Shown: piece after piece, positions 28,678 to 38,577 of the stretch
Layout of the letters: each line of letters begins with the position of its first letter
Position numbering within the stretch: position 1 is the first letter of the stretch
NCBI GenBank assembly: GCA_913058145.1
Contig: CAJXQM010000001.1
Location: 124,001 to 188,000, forward strand
Length of the DNA stretch: 64,000 nt
Source of the DNA: an uncultured Colwellia sp.
Lineage (GTDB): Bacteria; Pseudomonadota; Gammaproteobacteria; Enterobacterales; Alteromonadaceae
Direction of reading: 5' to 3'
The notes under the pieces: model-generated
Told to the model about the DNA's origin: nothing
Databases searched by the model: none
Seen by the model: only the letters and a program-made list of their open reading frames with translations
Program-made: the position numbers and the translations under genes

Positions 28678-29049
28678 AAATGGTTCAACCTTTATTTTAC
28701 TAACATAAGTTATAATGACAGCGCTAACCGGTAAAGCAAATTATTTAATAAATGTTAGCCTTAGCGAAATCACTGATATTGCGAGAGGTTAATTGCTAGC
28801 ATTTTATATCAATGAATTGTTTGAATTTTGCTTTTTAGAACTCCCGCAGCTTAACTCTTTTTTATCGCGGTGTGTTCAATTTTTTAACAGCGTCTTTGAA
28901 AATATAGAGGGGATTTATTAATACTAATAGTGGTGAAATACTTGAATTTAGTGAGTAGCTTGCTGTTGTCTGAAAAGAAAGCTTAGGGTATGTATAGCCA
29001 TTCAATTAATTAAATGTATTCAACAAGGCATGAGAGTGCTTGTTAACAT
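28678..29049. other. intergenic region between lipA and the def operon
   Basis: No supported gene. It must hold the promoter of the 56-residue gene and def on the minus strand. A plus-strand frame of 42 codons (28793-28921) with GAGAGG before a TTG is the only coding-like item and is weak. Confidence 0.4.
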
Positions 29050-29084
29050 GAGTACACAATACAAATAAAATCTATTGTGTACTC
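29050..29084. repeat. 12-bp perfect inverted repeat after lipA
   Basis: GAGTACACAATA and its exact complement surround an 11-base loop, 20 bases beyond the lipA stop. No T-run follows in either direction. It may still end or stabilise the lip message. Confidence 0.6.
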
Positions 29085-29103
29085 ACTGTGTTAGTTGATT
29101 AAT

Positions 29104-30114
29104 TTACTTAACTTCTTCGCCAGCTGCTTGTTTATCAGCATGATATGAAGAACGAACTAATGGCCCACATGCTGCATGTTCAAAGCCCATTTTTACCGCT
29201 TCTTCTTGGAACATTTCAAAATCATCAGGGTGAACATAACGCTCTACGGGTAAGTGATCTTTACTGGGTTGTAAGTATTGCCCGATTGTAAGCATCGTTA
29301 CACCATGACTACGTAAATCACGCATCACTTGTAGAATTTCTTCATTCGTTTCACCTAAGCCCACCATGATGCCTGATTTAGTAGTAACCGTTGGGTTTGC
29401 TTCACCAAATTTTTTCAATAAATCTAAAGACCATTGATAGTTAGCACCGGGACGTGCTTTGGTATATAAGCGTGGCGAAGTTTCTAGATTATGATTAAAT
29501 ACATGAGGAGGATGCTGATTTAATATTTCTAGCGCTCTGTCCATACGGCCACGAAAATCAGGGACTAAAATTTCTACTTTAGTACCGGGCGCCTGCTCAT
29601 TAATTTCTCTAACACAATCAGCAAACTGTTGTGCACCACCATCACGTAAGTCATCACGGTCAACGGAGGTGATAACGACATAGCTTAATGGCATACCTTT
29701 TAGGCTTAAGGCGAGTTTTCGTGGTTCATCTTTGTCTACAGCTAATGGACGGCCATGACCGACATCACAAAATGGGCAACGGCGAGTACAAATATCACCT
29801 AAAATCATAAAGGTAGCGGTACCGTGATTAAAACATTCAGATAAGTTAGGGCAAGACGCTTCTTCACAAACAGAGTGCAAACCATGTTTACGTAAGTTAG
29901 CCTTGATTTTGTCGACACGTTCACTACTACGAGGCAGCTTTATGCGTAACCAACTTGGCTTGCGTAACATGCTTTCACGAGTAGAGGTAACCACTTTAAT
30001 TGGAATATGAGCCATTTTGTCGGCGTCACGTAGCTTAGTGCCAGGGACTACTTTGGTTGATTTTATCGCAGTATTAGCTGCGGCATTTGTTATGATAACG
30101 TCATTATTTGGCAT
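29104..30114 (-). CDS. lipA: lipoyl synthase
   Basis: Radical SAM enzyme that inserts two sulfurs into protein-bound octanoyl groups. The auxiliary cluster Cys are C83, C88 and C94 ([12 protein letters not shown]), and the SAM cluster is C109, C113 and C116 (CTRRCPFC). The C-terminal VRSSYHAD supplies the conserved RSSY serine. At 336 residues it is slightly longer than E. coli (321) owing to the N-terminus. Its start overlaps the lipB end by 11 bases, so the two are coupled. Confidence 0.97.
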   Translation of the reverse strand: MPNNDVIITNAAANTAIKSTKVVPGTKLRDADKMAHIPIKVVTSTRESMLRKPSWLRIKLPRSSERVDKIKANLRKHGLHSVCEEASCPNLSECFNHGTATFMILGDICTRRCPFCDVGHGRPLAVDKDEPRKLALSLKGMPLSYVVITSVDRDDLRDGGAQQFADCVREINEQAPGTKVEILVPDFRGRMDRALEILNQHPPHVFNHNLETSPRLYTKARPGANYQWSLDLLKKFGEANPTVTTKSGIMVGLGETNEEILQVMRDLRSHGVTMLTIGQYLQPSKDHLPVERYVHPDDFEMFQEEAVKMGFEHAACGPLVRSSYHADKQAAGEEVK

Positions 30115-30793
30115 TTTCTTGCTCTTGCTTAAGTGCGTTTAGATCGCTTTGAGGTAATCCTGTTTGATATTCAACGTTTGTGGAATCAAACAAGTCAATT
30201 AAATGTTTTACTAGGGCATTGCCTGCGCTTTCTATATTTTGTGGTCCTTTCAAATCGCAGGTTTGTACCATTTCAAGGCCAGCATAACCACACGGATTGA
30301 TCCGCAGAAAAGGTGATAAATCCATGTTGACATTGAGGGCTAAACCATGAAAAGAGCAGCCTTTTCTTACTCTTAAACCTAGAGAGGCCACTTTTTTTTC
30401 ATCAACATAAACACCTGGCGCATCGGGTTTTGGGTACGCGTTAATACCATAATCTTTGAGTGCGGCAACAATGCTATTTTCAATCAAGGTAACTAGTTGT
30501 CTAATGCCTATTTTTCGTCGGCGTAAGTTAATCATAAAATAGATCACTTGCTGTCCGGGACCGTGATAGGTTACTTGGCCGCCTCTATCAACTTTTACCA
30601 CTTCAATATCGCCAGGCATTAATAAATGTTCTTCTTTACCTGCTTGCCCTTGGGTAAAAACGGGAGGGTGTTCAACTAACCACAGTTCATCACAGGTTTT
30701 ATCATCGCGATTATCAGTAAAGTTTTGCATAGCATGCCAAACTGTACTGTAGTTCATGATCGATAGTTGTCGAATTATCAATGCGCTGTTCAC
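30104..30793 (-). CDS. lipB: octanoyl-ACP:protein octanoyltransferase
   Basis: Transfers octanoyl from ACP to lipoyl domains, the step before LipA. The [12 protein letters not shown] segment, the catalytic Lys in [21 protein letters not shown] and the catalytic Cys in [11 protein letters not shown] are all present. It has 229 residues from a GTG start at 30793, with AAGG about eight bases upstream. A later ATG (13th codon) is possible. It lies between ybeD and lipA. Confidence 0.95.
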   Translation of the reverse strand: MNSALIIRQLSIMNYSTVWHAMQNFTDNRDDKTCDELWLVEHPPVFTQGQAGKEEHLLMPGDIEVVKVDRGGQVTYHGPGQQVIYFMINLRRRKIGIRQLVTLIENSIVAALKDYGINAYPKPDAPGVYVDEKKVASLGLRVRKGCSFHGLALNVNMDLSPFLRINPCGYAGLEMVQTCDLKGPQNIESAGNALVKHLIDLFDSTNVEYQTGLPQSDLNALKQEQENAK

Positions 30794-30846
30794 GAGAAAA
30801 CCTTATTAATTTTTTGAGAAATATAGCTGAATTTACCGTCTAACAA

Positions 30847-31110
30847 TTATAAAACGTAACGCACTTGTTCAATAGTATTGATTGTTTCATAAATTTTTTC
30901 AATGTGCTCTTTGCTAGTGACAGTGACCGCGACTGACACCGCAATATAATTACCTTTAGAACTAGGGCGCAATTTTGGCACGTAATCGCCAGGGGTATGC
31001 TTTTGTATTTCAGCAATAATCAAATCAGGTAGTTCATCGCAGGCGACACCCATTACCTTAAAGTTTAATACGGTGGGAAAGTCTAATAATTCATCGAAAT
31101 GGGTTTTCAT
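30847..31110 (-). CDS. ybeD: YbeD/DUF493 family protein
   Basis: Small ACT-like fold protein found upstream of lipB in gammaproteobacteria; its function is not settled. Motifs VMG, HTPGDYVPKLRPSSKGNY and the C-terminal V.YVL match E. coli YbeD. The frame extends upstream to 31143, but the ATG at 31110 (MKTHFDELLDFPT) gives 87 residues, exactly the E. coli length, with AGAG upstream. The order ybeD-lipB-lipA is conserved. Confidence 0.93.
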   Translation of the reverse strand: MKTHFDELLDFPTVLNFKVMGVACDELPDLIIAEIQKHTPGDYVPKLRPSSKGNYIAVSVAVTVTSKEHIEKIYETINTIEQVRYVL

Positions 31111-31143
31111 GTTTTTCTCTACAAATACATAATATAGCGACAA

Positions 31144-31499
31144 TAAATCGCTTGGGTAATAAGAGATTTATTTTATCATTAATAGTTGTTAATAAAAACA
31201 CCTAGCTGTTTTCAATTGCAAAACCCATTTTAAGGGTGACGTGATAATATGCAATCCCATTATTGATTATATGACAATGAGTCTATATTCTTTACTAATG
31301 CTTGACGACGAAAGCTTCATTAAACTCGGTAATCCCCTAAGCATTACCTACGGTGAGACAGAGAAAATACTTCGAAATGACCTTTGATTAGCTATTTTCT
31401 CTAAATAACCTCAGGTAAGTACTTGTCAGGTGTAAGATGGTGATGAAAATAGCTGGTTGTAAATGAAAAATCATGATTAAATGACTGGTATTATTTACA
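31144..31499. other. intergenic region between ybeD and rmuC
   Basis: 356 bases with the divergent promoters of the ybeD-lip operon and rmuC. It has a 38-codon frame at 31271-31387 (+) and a 10-base inverted repeat, AGAGAAAATA...TATTTTCTCT, at 31360-31402. Neither has a clear function. Confidence 0.4.
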
Positions 31500-32828
31500 G
31501 TGTTTTGGTTTGCTTATATGATATTGTCTTTACAACAACCTGAATTTTTAGTGGTTTTTCTCATCTGTTCATTACTGGTTTTATTATTAGTACTGTTATT
31601 TGTTGTGAGACAAAGTACACAGATAACTAAATTACAATCAACCATTGAGCTTTGTTCAAGTTCACAAAATAATATATTAGCACAATGCTTTGATAAGCAA
31701 CAATTACAACTCGCTAGCGTTTTTGAGCAAAAAATGGCTGATTTACGACTTAAGTTATTAAGAGAGTTGAGTAGCCAGAAAGAGCAACTTAACCACAACC
31801 TAAGTCATAATCAAAACAAAACACTTGAGCAGTTAATTAATCATCTCAATAAAACAACGCAAGCAAATAGAGAAGAGCTAAGTAAGTCGTTAATGCAAAG
31901 TAGTGAGCAAATGACTAAGCGCATTGATGTACTTACCCAAGCGACAGATAAACGCTTGCAAGAAATTAGCGGCCAGGTAGAAAAACGTTTAGCAGAAGGC
32001 TTTGAAAAAACCACTAAGACCTTTAGCGATATTTTACAGCGATTAGCATTAATTGACGACGCGCAAAAAAAGATCACCGAATTATCAACTAATGTAGTCA
32101 GCCTACAAGAAGTATTAAATGATAAACGCTCTCGTGGCGCCTTTGGTGAAGTTCAATTAAGCTCCTTGATCCGTAATGTTTTACCGGAGCAAAGCTTTAA
32201 ACTACAACATACGTTATCAAATGGTAAAATTGCAGATTGCGTCTTATTTTTGCCACAACCAACGGGTAACGTGGTGGTTGATTCTAAGTTTCCATTAGAA
32301 AACTATCGTAAAATGATGGACTTTGAACAAGCTGATTCTGATAGAAAATCGGCACAACGTCAGTTTAAAATTGATATTAAAAAACATATTAATGATATTA
32401 GTGACAAATATTTGATTGATAATGAAACGGCTGATGGCGCGATCATGTTTATTCCCGCAGAAGCTATTTTTGCTGAAATTCATGGCCATCAAAGTGATTT
32501 GGTAGACTTTGCTAATAAAAAACGAGTTTGGCTAGCGTCGCCTACCACCTTAATGGCTATTTTAACGACAGCGCGATCGGTATTAAAAGATGAAGCGACT
32601 CGTAAACAAATACATATTATTCAAGCACATTTATCTGATTTAGCGCAAGATTTTAATCGATTTAAAGGGCGTTTTGCTAGTCTAGCTAAACATATAGATC
32701 AAGCGGCAGTGGATGTGAAACAAATCCATACCTCGGCGGATAAAATCTCCAGTCGTTTTGAAAAAATAGAGCAAGTTGAACTAAAAGAAGAAGCGGCTGC
32801 AGATAAAGCTATTTCTAATGTTAGTTAA
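31500..32828 (+). CDS. rmuC: DNA recombination protein RmuC
   Basis: RmuC limits inversion between short inverted repeats and contains a nuclease-like fold. The N-terminus has one membrane segment (about residues 15-37), then a long coiled coil rich in Gln, Lys and Glu (about 40-210), then the RmuC domain with RGAFGEVQL, VVDSKFPLE and FIPAEAIFAEI. It has 442 residues. The start is uncertain: the GTG at 31500 or the ATG at 31518, neither with a good ribosome site. Single gene, convergent with the NSS symporter. Confidence 0.92.
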   Translation: MFWFAYMILSLQQPEFLVVFLICSLLVLLLVLLFVVRQSTQITKLQSTIELCSSSQNNILAQCFDKQQLQLASVFEQKMADLRLKLLRELSSQKEQLNHNLSHNQNKTLEQLINHLNKTTQANREELSKSLMQSSEQMTKRIDVLTQATDKRLQEISGQVEKRLAEGFEKTTKTFSDILQRLALIDDAQKKITELSTNVVSLQEVLNDKRSRGAFGEVQLSSLIRNVLPEQSFKLQHTLSNGKIADCVLFLPQPTGNVVVDSKFPLENYRKMMDFEQADSDRKSAQRQFKIDIKKHINDISDKYLIDNETADGAIMFIPAEAIFAEIHGHQSDLVDFANKKRVWLASPTTLMAILTTARSVLKDEATRKQIHIIQAHLSDLAQDFNRFKGRFASLAKHIDQAAVDVKQIHTSADKISSRFEKIEQVELKEEAAADKAISNVS

Positions 32829-32870
32829 TGCCCAATATTCACTTATTATAAGCCTTTAATTTTAACAACA

Positions 32871-34211
32871 TTAAAAGGCCACATTAATAAAAACAATGAT
32901 CAGCAACACAGGGCAAAAATAACGTAAATAAAATCCAAAAGCCTTTAATTTAGCATTCCTTTTTAGTGTTGCTATATCCGTAAGTTGATTTCCCCGTTGC
33001 CAAATCCAACCCACTACAATGAAATAAAACAGTGACATTAAGGGTTGTAAAATAGTGGTGAGTAACTGAATCACTAAACCAAATAACACATCAAAAAATG
33101 CCACTAAGGTCATACTGGTGATTAACACGATGGCAGAGACTAACCAAGTTGCCCGTTTGCGATTGATATTCTTATCCTCAACCAAATAAGATACAGGAAC
33201 TTCGGTTGATGAAATGGTAGAGGTGAGTGCCGCAATAGATAATAACGTAAAAAAACTAAAAGAGACGATTAAACCCACCGATCCCATAGAAGCAAATAGT
33301 GATGGTAAAATTTGGAAAATCAGTTGGCCTTCACCAATTAAATTACCGTCTCTAAATACTTCTTGTCCTGCATGTTGAGCAACAAATAAAGCGGGTATGA
33401 TCAATAAGCCAGCTAGGAAGGCAATAAAAGTATCCAGTGCGGCAATAGACAATACAAGTTTACCAATGTCTTGTCCTTTTTTCATATATGAGCCATAAAC
33501 CATCATACCGCCCACACCAATAGAAAGAGAGAAAAAGGCTTGCCCCATCGCTGAAATAATTAATTTTGGTTCTAATACTTGTCTAAAATCTGGAATTAAG
33601 TAAAGGGCAACACCTTCTTGTGCGCCATCTTGTTGCAAAATATAAATAACTAAACCTATTAACATTAATAATAATAGGGGCATTAATCGTCCAGACCAAC
33701 GCTCGATCCCCGCATGAACACCTTGATGAATAATAAAGGCACCTAATAAAATAAAAATAGGGGTAAAAATAATATTACGTAGAGTGCTTGCAGTTGACAG
33801 CCAATTGGCTAAATCAATAAAGCCAAATAGCTCAGTTAACGCGCTTAACGCATGAGCTAACATCCAACCAGCAACAATAGTGTAAAAACTAAGCATCATC
33901 ATAGCGCCAACTAAACCAATGATGCCGGCGTTGCGGCCTGTCTTTTTAAAACGCTCACCACATGCTTGCATTAACGCACTTACCGGGTTTTTTTGCGCTT
34001 GATTACCAATATAAACCTCAGCATAAAGTGCTGGCACTGCAAGTAATATCGTTACAATAAGGTAGACGAATAAAAAGGCGCCACCACCGTTATTAGCTGC
34101 TTGGGTTGGAAATCCCCAAATATTGCCTAAACCAATGGCAGAGCCAGCAGCAGCTAAAATAAAACCAAGTCGAGAATGAAATGAGTCACGGATAGTAGGG
34201 GATGATGACAT
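32871..34211 (-). CDS. sodium-dependent symporter, NSS/SNF family
   Basis: Inner-membrane Na+-coupled transporter of the neurotransmitter:sodium symporter family, probably for an amino acid. The N-terminal signature RLGFILAAAGSAIGLGNIWGFP (split around the Na+ site) and NNGGGAFLFVYL are typical. Eleven to twelve hydrophobic segments span the 446 residues. TM6-like SLSIGVGGMMVYGSYM is present. The substrate is not predictable. It is a single gene divergent from gloC. Confidence 0.92.
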   Translation of the reverse strand: MSSSPTIRDSFHSRLGFILAAAGSAIGLGNIWGFPTQAANNGGGAFLFVYLIVTILLAVPALYAEVYIGNQAQKNPVSALMQACGERFKKTGRNAGIIGLVGAMMMLSFYTIVAGWMLAHALSALTELFGFIDLANWLSTASTLRNIIFTPIFILLGAFIIHQGVHAGIERWSGRLMPLLLLMLIGLVIYILQQDGAQEGVALYLIPDFRQVLEPKLIISAMGQAFFSLSIGVGGMMVYGSYMKKGQDIGKLVLSIAALDTFIAFLAGLLIIPALFVAQHAGQEVFRDGNLIGEGQLIFQILPSLFASMGSVGLIVSFSFFTLLSIAALTSTISSTEVPVSYLVEDKNINRKRATWLVSAIVLITSMTLVAFFDVLFGLVIQLLTTILQPLMSLFYFIVVGWIWQRGNQLTDIATLKRNAKLKAFGFYLRYFCPVLLIIVFINVAF

Positions 34212-34392
34212 AGTGCTTATAATTATTAGGGTAAATTTTATAGTTTGTGAGCTTACCGAGTAAAGTTGCCAGAGTAAAGCTGAGAGAAGAAGTATTAATC
34301 ATTCATTTTTGTTACACATTAAGGGTGATTTAAGCTCGGTTATTTATGTTATTATAGTCAAAATTTTTTCGGCCTTTTTTAAAGAGTTTCTT

Positions 34393-35049
34393 ATGCTGCA
34401 ACATCAAATTATTCCCGTTACGCCTTTCCAACAAAATTGTACTTTATTTTGGTGCGATGAAACGATGCAAGCTGCGGTAGTTGATCCCGGAGGAGATCTG
34501 GATAAAGTGATTGCTGCCATTGATAAACATAAACTAACCTTAGCTAAAGTGCTTCTTACTCATGCTCATATTGATCATGCTGGCGCAACAAATACTTTGG
34601 CAAAAAATTATAGTGTTGAAATTGAAGGGCCCCATAAAGAAGATCAATTCTGGATAGATAGGATTGAAGATCAAAAACAGCGTTTTGGTTTTCATGAGGC
34701 AGAACCCTTTACACCTGACCGATTTTTAAATCAAGGTGATACGGTTAGTTTTGGCAATATCACTTTAGAAGTCTATTTTTGTCCAGGACATACACCGGGC
34801 CATGTGGTTTTTTTCCATCGAGAATCTAAATTAGCCCAAGTAGGAGATGTTTTATTTAAAGGTTCAATTGGAAGAACGGATTTTCCTCGTGGTGACCATG
34901 CAACATTAATCAATTCTATTCGCAATAATATTTTCCCTCTGGGTGATGATGTTCGTTTTATTCCGGGTCATGGGCCTATGAGTACGTTTGGTCAAGAGCG
35001 CCGTAATAACCCGTTTGTTAGTGATTCAGCTGTAGGTGCAAATAGATAA
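34393..35049 (+). CDS. gloC: metallo-beta-lactamase-fold hydrolase, glyoxalase II type
   Basis: Hydrolyses S-lactoylglutathione-type thioesters in E. coli (GloC/YcbL). The metal motif THAHIDH has H57, H59, D61 and H62, followed by CPGHTPGHVVFF, the GDVLFKGSIGRTDFPRGD segment and FIPGHGP. An upstream in-frame start at 34309 exists, but AAAGAG eight to nine bases before the ATG at 34393 and alignment with E. coli (MNYRIIPVT) fix the start, giving 218 residues. The ion channel gene begins two bases after its stop. Confidence 0.92.
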   Translation: MLQHQIIPVTPFQQNCTLFWCDETMQAAVVDPGGDLDKVIAAIDKHKLTLAKVLLTHAHIDHAGATNTLAKNYSVEIEGPHKEDQFWIDRIEDQKQRFGFHEAEPFTPDRFLNQGDTVSFGNITLEVYFCPGHTPGHVVFFHRESKLAQVGDVLFKGSIGRTDFPRGDHATLINSIRNNIFPLGDDVRFIPGHGPMSTFGQERRNNPFVSDSAVGANR

Positions 35050-35050
35050 T

Positions 35051-35902
35051 ATGGCTAGCTTTGTTTTTCGTGCGCAGCGTCGTCTAAAAAAAATTGATTC
35101 AAGTAAAATTTTTCAAGGCATTATTATTGCCGTCATTTTATTATCTGCGTTATTAATTGGTGTGAAAACGCATGATTTACCCACTCATTTTGTTGCCGTA
35201 TTAGCGCTACTAGACTTGGCAATCACCATTTTTTTTGTGATAGAAATTGTTATTCGCTATCTAGCTTCCCCCAAGAAAAAGAAATTTTTCCATAATGGTT
35301 GGAATATTTTTGACACGGTAATTGTTATTGGTAGTTTGATTCCTACCGGCGGTTCTGGTGTTCTGTTAGCACGATTACTCCGCGTGTTTAGAGTATTAAG
35401 GTTAGTGTCTATGGTGCCTGAATTACGTTTGTTAATTAATGCACTGCTTAAAGCTATCCCGCGCATGGGCTATATTGCGTTATTAATGTTCGTTATTTTT
35501 TATATATATGCAGCGATAGGAAGCATGTTCTTTCATCAAATCAATGAAGTGCTGTGGGGGGATGTATCAATCTCGATGTTAACCTTGTTTAGGGTGGCAA
35601 CATTTGAAGATTGGACTGACGTAATGTATGAAACCATGGCAGTTCACCCTTTGAGCTGGATTTATTATCTAAGTTTTATCTTTTTAACCGCTTTTGTTTT
35701 TTTAAATATGATGGTGGGCACTGTACTTGAAATCATGAGTAAAGAGCATGAGAACTTCCGTGCAGAACAACATGGTGAAAGTAATGAAGGGGGAGAGCCC
35801 GCAAGTCGTGCTCAAATTGAAAAATTGGAACACGAGTTAAGAGAAATTAAAGCGCTTATATTGAAACAACCGAAATCTAGTGAGTCCGTAAAATTACCTT
35901 AA
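35051..35902 (+). CDS. voltage-gated-type cation channel
   Basis: Six-transmembrane single-repeat ion channel of 283 residues, with NaChBac-like topology. S4 has four Arg at three-residue spacing (R108, R111, R114, R117). The pore helix and filter are TLFRVATFEDWTD, with T184-F185-E186-D187-W188 in the position of TLESW in bacterial sodium channels. S6 is FLTAFVFLNMMVGTVLEIM. The C-terminus (about 235-280) is a charged coiled coil, which would tetramerise. The ATG at 35051 is two bases after gloC; a GTG at 35036 would overlap it. Ion choice is uncertain: Glu-Asp in the filter suggests Na+ or Ca2+. Confidence 0.85.
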   Translation: MASFVFRAQRRLKKIDSSKIFQGIIIAVILLSALLIGVKTHDLPTHFVAVLALLDLAITIFFVIEIVIRYLASPKKKKFFHNGWNIFDTVIVIGSLIPTGGSGVLLARLLRVFRVLRLVSMVPELRLLINALLKAIPRMGYIALLMFVIFYIYAAIGSMFFHQINEVLWGDVSISMLTLFRVATFEDWTDVMYETMAVHPLSWIYYLSFIFLTAFVFLNMMVGTVLEIMSKEHENFRAEQHGESNEGGEPASRAQIEKLEHELREIKALILKQPKSSESVKLP

Positions 35903-35944
35903 TAAAATATAATACCCTGCTAAATAGATAGTATAGAATAATAG

Positions 35945-36406
35945 CTATGTAATCTGTGACTTTTGATAGCGCATTAAAATAGTGTCTAAGTGGTTGGCAA
36001 ATGCTTGTCTATCACCTTGGTTTAACGGTGGTGGCCCACCAGTCTGCACTCCGCTAGCGCGCATGGTGTCCATAAAGTCTCGAATATTGAGTCGAGACTT
36101 TATATTTTCTTTGGTAAATAACTCACCTCTTGAACTTAACACGATACCTGACTTCGTTATCACTTCATCGGCAAGTGGAATATCTGAGGTTATAACTAGA
36201 TCATTTTTTTCCACGCGTTTTACTATTTCATCATCAGCAATATCAAAACCTGAATTCACTTGCATAAAGTGAATAACTTTTGATGGGGGTATTCGAATAT
36301 GATGATTTGCCACTAAGGTTGTTGTTATTTTTGTACGTTCAGCTGCTTTAAATAAAATCTCTTTTATTACAACAGGGCAAGAATCGGCATCAACCCAAAT
36401 TTTCAT
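35945..36406 (-). CDS. yaiI: YaiI/YqxD family (UPF0178) PIN-like protein
   Basis: A 153-residue protein of the UPF0178 family, which has a PIN/NYN-like nuclease fold. Conserved WVDADSCPV near the N-terminus, [15 protein letters not shown] in the middle and the [14 protein letters not shown] segment are family signatures. The Asp residues in ADSC and TSDIPLAD are the likely metal site. The role in the cell is unknown. It is convergent with the ion channel gene. Confidence 0.9.
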   Translation of the reverse strand: MKIWVDADSCPVVIKEILFKAAERTKITTTLVANHHIRIPPSKVIHFMQVNSGFDIADDEIVKRVEKNDLVITSDIPLADEVITKSGIVLSSRGELFTKENIKSRLNIRDFMDTMRASGVQTGGPPPLNQGDRQAFANHLDTILMRYQKSQIT

Positions 36407-36534
36407 AGTTATCCTTAATAGTCATAGTTATTTTCAATACTCATAGTTATCTTTAATAAATGTTACTATGGATTATCATAACGTATTCAAATCACTCTCA
36501 CCTTAATACACGTGCGACATCAATATTTATTGAA

Positions 36535-37008
36535 CTATTGTATTTCCAATAGTGTTACTTCAAAAATAAGTAATGAACCCGGTGCTATTTTTCCAGCGGC
36601 TTTATCGCCATAGCCTAATGTTGAAGGAATAAAAAATTTAAATTTATCACCAACAACCATTAACTGAACCCCTTCAGTCCAACCACTTATTACTTGATTT
36701 AAGCCAAAGCTGATAGGAGTATCGCGATCTACTGAGCTATCAAATACAGTACCATCTAATAAAGTACCATGATAATGCACTGTTACTTTTGAACTGGCAG
36801 ATGGATGTTCAGTTCCTTTGCCTCGTTGTAATACTTGATATTGCAATCCCGAATCCGTTTCAACAACATCTTCTACCGCTTTATTTTGTGTTAAAAAAGT
36901 TTGACCTATAGCAACATTTTCAATCGCAGCCGCAGCACTTTTATTATTAGAGCTTCTCGAGTAAAAGAATACTGCTAACGCAATTATGACCAAAACAACA
37001 TATTTCAT
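36535..37008 (-). CDS. membrane-anchored FKBP-type peptidyl-prolyl isomerase
   Basis: A 157-residue protein. Residues 1-18 are a hydrophobic segment (MKYVVLVIIALAVFFYS) without a clear cleavage site, so it is probably anchored with the domain in the periplasm. The C-terminal about 100 residues form an FKBP domain: VTVHYHGTLLDGTVFDSS, VISGWTEGVQLM, and FFIPSTLGYGDKAAGKIAPG. These are the standard FKBP active-site residues (Tyr, Phe, Asp, Trp). It resembles FklB/Mip-like proteins without the dimerisation arm. Confidence 0.9.
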   Translation of the reverse strand: MKYVVLVIIALAVFFYSRSSNNKSAAAAIENVAIGQTFLTQNKAVEDVVETDSGLQYQVLQRGKGTEHPSASSKVTVHYHGTLLDGTVFDSSVDRDTPISFGLNQVISGWTEGVQLMVVGDKFKFFIPSTLGYGDKAAGKIAPGSLLIFEVTLLEIQ

Positions 37009-37276
37009 AACTCATCCCATTAATTTTTATAGTTGCGCATTCTAGCACTGGTTTCTTTAGGTGATATAACTAAATTTAATTTTTAATACCGCATTAGGTA
37101 ATTATTTATATTTTATGAAAAAAGTAGTCATTGAAAGGGGCAGCCTAACTGTTTGGTTATATTTTATTCAAACAAGTTTTTCTCCATATTTTTTTGAAGA
37201 AAATTTTTGATGATGAAACATTAATGAGCTGACAATAACCAGGTAAATTTAGGGCAGGCAATCATTGGAACTCATT

Positions 37277-38275
37277 TTATTTTTGTAGGACAGATTTTCG
37301 TTCAATGAGTTTAGGAGTAAATATATTTGTGATTTTTATTTCTTTTTGTTTATATACATTTTGGAGGATCCAGAGGGTAGACATTTTAGCCATGTCATTG
37401 ACTGGAAAATTAATGGTCGTTAATTGAGGGTAGAGGTACTCAGTGAAAAAAGCATTATCGAAGCCTATAAATGAACATTGTTCGGGAATCAATAACTTGT
37501 GATCTCTTGCTCCTCGCATGGCCCCTGATGCCATCTCATCATTTGAACAAATAACAGCGGTAAACGTGGCTTTATTCTTGATCAGAGAATTGAAGCCATC
37601 TCGACCACTTTCTGTTAAATAATCACCCTCATAGATTAAATTTTCTTTAAAAGAGATATGAGCTTCCGTTAGTGCTTTCTTATGGCCAACTAAGCGTTCA
37701 GCTGTGTCTTGTTTTGTTGTAGGTCCAGAAATGTAGGCAATGTCTTTATGGCCTTGTTCAATCAAATGTTTTGCTGCTAAATAACCACCAAGTTCATTAT
37801 TTAAATAAAAGCAATTATCTTTAATTTCTGAAATATAACGGTTTAAGATAACAAAGGGAGTTTTACCTTTACTTAATTTAATTAAATACTCATCTGAAAT
37901 GGCATCAACATGTAAAATAAGTGCGTCACAATTACGATCAATTAAAAAATCCAACCCTTTCTTTTCACTTTCTTCATCACTATGACCAGCAGTAATTACC
38001 GCGTGTTTACCTGCATTTCTTAACTCTAATTCAATGGTGCTTAACATAGCGCCGAAAAAAGGACCATGAAGTTCCGAAACTAAAACACCTACACTGTTTG
38101 AGCAATTAGAAGCCAATGAGCGGGCAATCGTATTTGGTCTATAATCCAATTCGTTCATTGCCGCGACTACTTTCTGTTTAGTTTTTTTACTAACATGTTC
38201 ATGATCATTCAGTACACGTGATACAGATGATAATGAAACTCCCGCTAATGCGGAAACTTCGTAAATAGTCGCCAT
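37277..38275 (-). CDS. LacI-family sugar repressor
   Basis: A 332-residue LacI/GalR regulator. The helix-turn-helix is TIYEVSALAGVSLSSVSRVLND (residues 3-24, split here as TIYEVSALAG and VSLSSVSRVLND), the hinge helix contains RPNTIARSLAS, and a periplasmic-binding-like effector domain follows. It is divergent from the sugar symporter-GH3-GH16 operon. Two TGRAAGCGCTTYCA-type sites lie in the shared 302-base region, and the same sites occur before the TonB receptor (52.9 kb) and GH1 gene (56.0 kb). It is therefore the likely local repressor of glucan use. The effector may be glucose or a beta-glucobiose; this is inference. Confidence 0.92.
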   Translation of the reverse strand: MATIYEVSALAGVSLSSVSRVLNDHEHVSKKTKQKVVAAMNELDYRPNTIARSLASNCSNSVGVLVSELHGPFFGAMLSTIELELRNAGKHAVITAGHSDEESEKKGLDFLIDRNCDALILHVDAISDEYLIKLSKGKTPFVILNRYISEIKDNCFYLNNELGGYLAAKHLIEQGHKDIAYISGPTTKQDTAERLVGHKKALTEAHISFKENLIYEGDYLTESGRDGFNSLIKNKATFTAVICSNDEMASGAMRGARDHKLLIPEQCSFIGFDNAFFTEYLYPQLTTINFPVNDMAKMSTLWILQNVYKQKEIKITNIFTPKLIERKSVLQK

Positions 38276-38398
38276 TTTATTCCTTTATAAATTCATTTAT
38301 TACTTCATTAAGTCACTTTAGCATAAAATGTCTTTGTTAAACTAGAGTACTAAGCCTATAGATATCACTGTTCTAATATATACACAGAACTTACAATT

Positions 38399-38412
38399 TG
38401 GAAGCGCTACCG
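38399..38412. promoter_or_regulatory. LacI-type operator 1 (symporter promoter)
   Basis: TGGAAGCGCTACCG, a near-palindrome around GCGC with two departures from TGRAAGCGCTTYCA. It lies between the repressor gene and the symporter gene. Confidence 0.65.
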
Positions 38413-38457
38413 ATTAGTTTAAATATTAGTTGCTTTTTCCTTTGATGGCATTCAGAA

Positions 38458-38471
38458 TGAAAGCGCTTCCA
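38458..38471. promoter_or_regulatory. LacI-type operator 2 (symporter promoter)
   Basis: TGAAAGCGCTTCCA matches the pattern fully. Its centre is 59 bases from operator 1 and about 113 bases before the symporter ATG. Confidence 0.8.
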
Positions 38472-38577
38472 GTTCTGGGTGGCTACTTAAATAATTATAC
38501 CTAGGTATATAAACGTGGAAAAATTATAAAAATAACAACAGCAATGTCCTGTTGTTCTGACTTGTTAGGAGAAAAAT

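Noticed and set aside
28793-28921. 42-codon plus-strand frame with TTG start and GAGAGG upstream
   Set aside because: Hydrophobic-aromatic composition looks like AT-rich chance translation; no other support.
31271-31387. 38-codon plus-strand frame upstream of rmuC
   Set aside because: No clear ribosome site and no recognisable family; it could be chance in a promoter region. Kept only as a note.
36420-36450. Short repeats of ATAGTTATC(T/C)TTAATA before yaiI
   Set aside because: Too short and imperfect to support an operator array.
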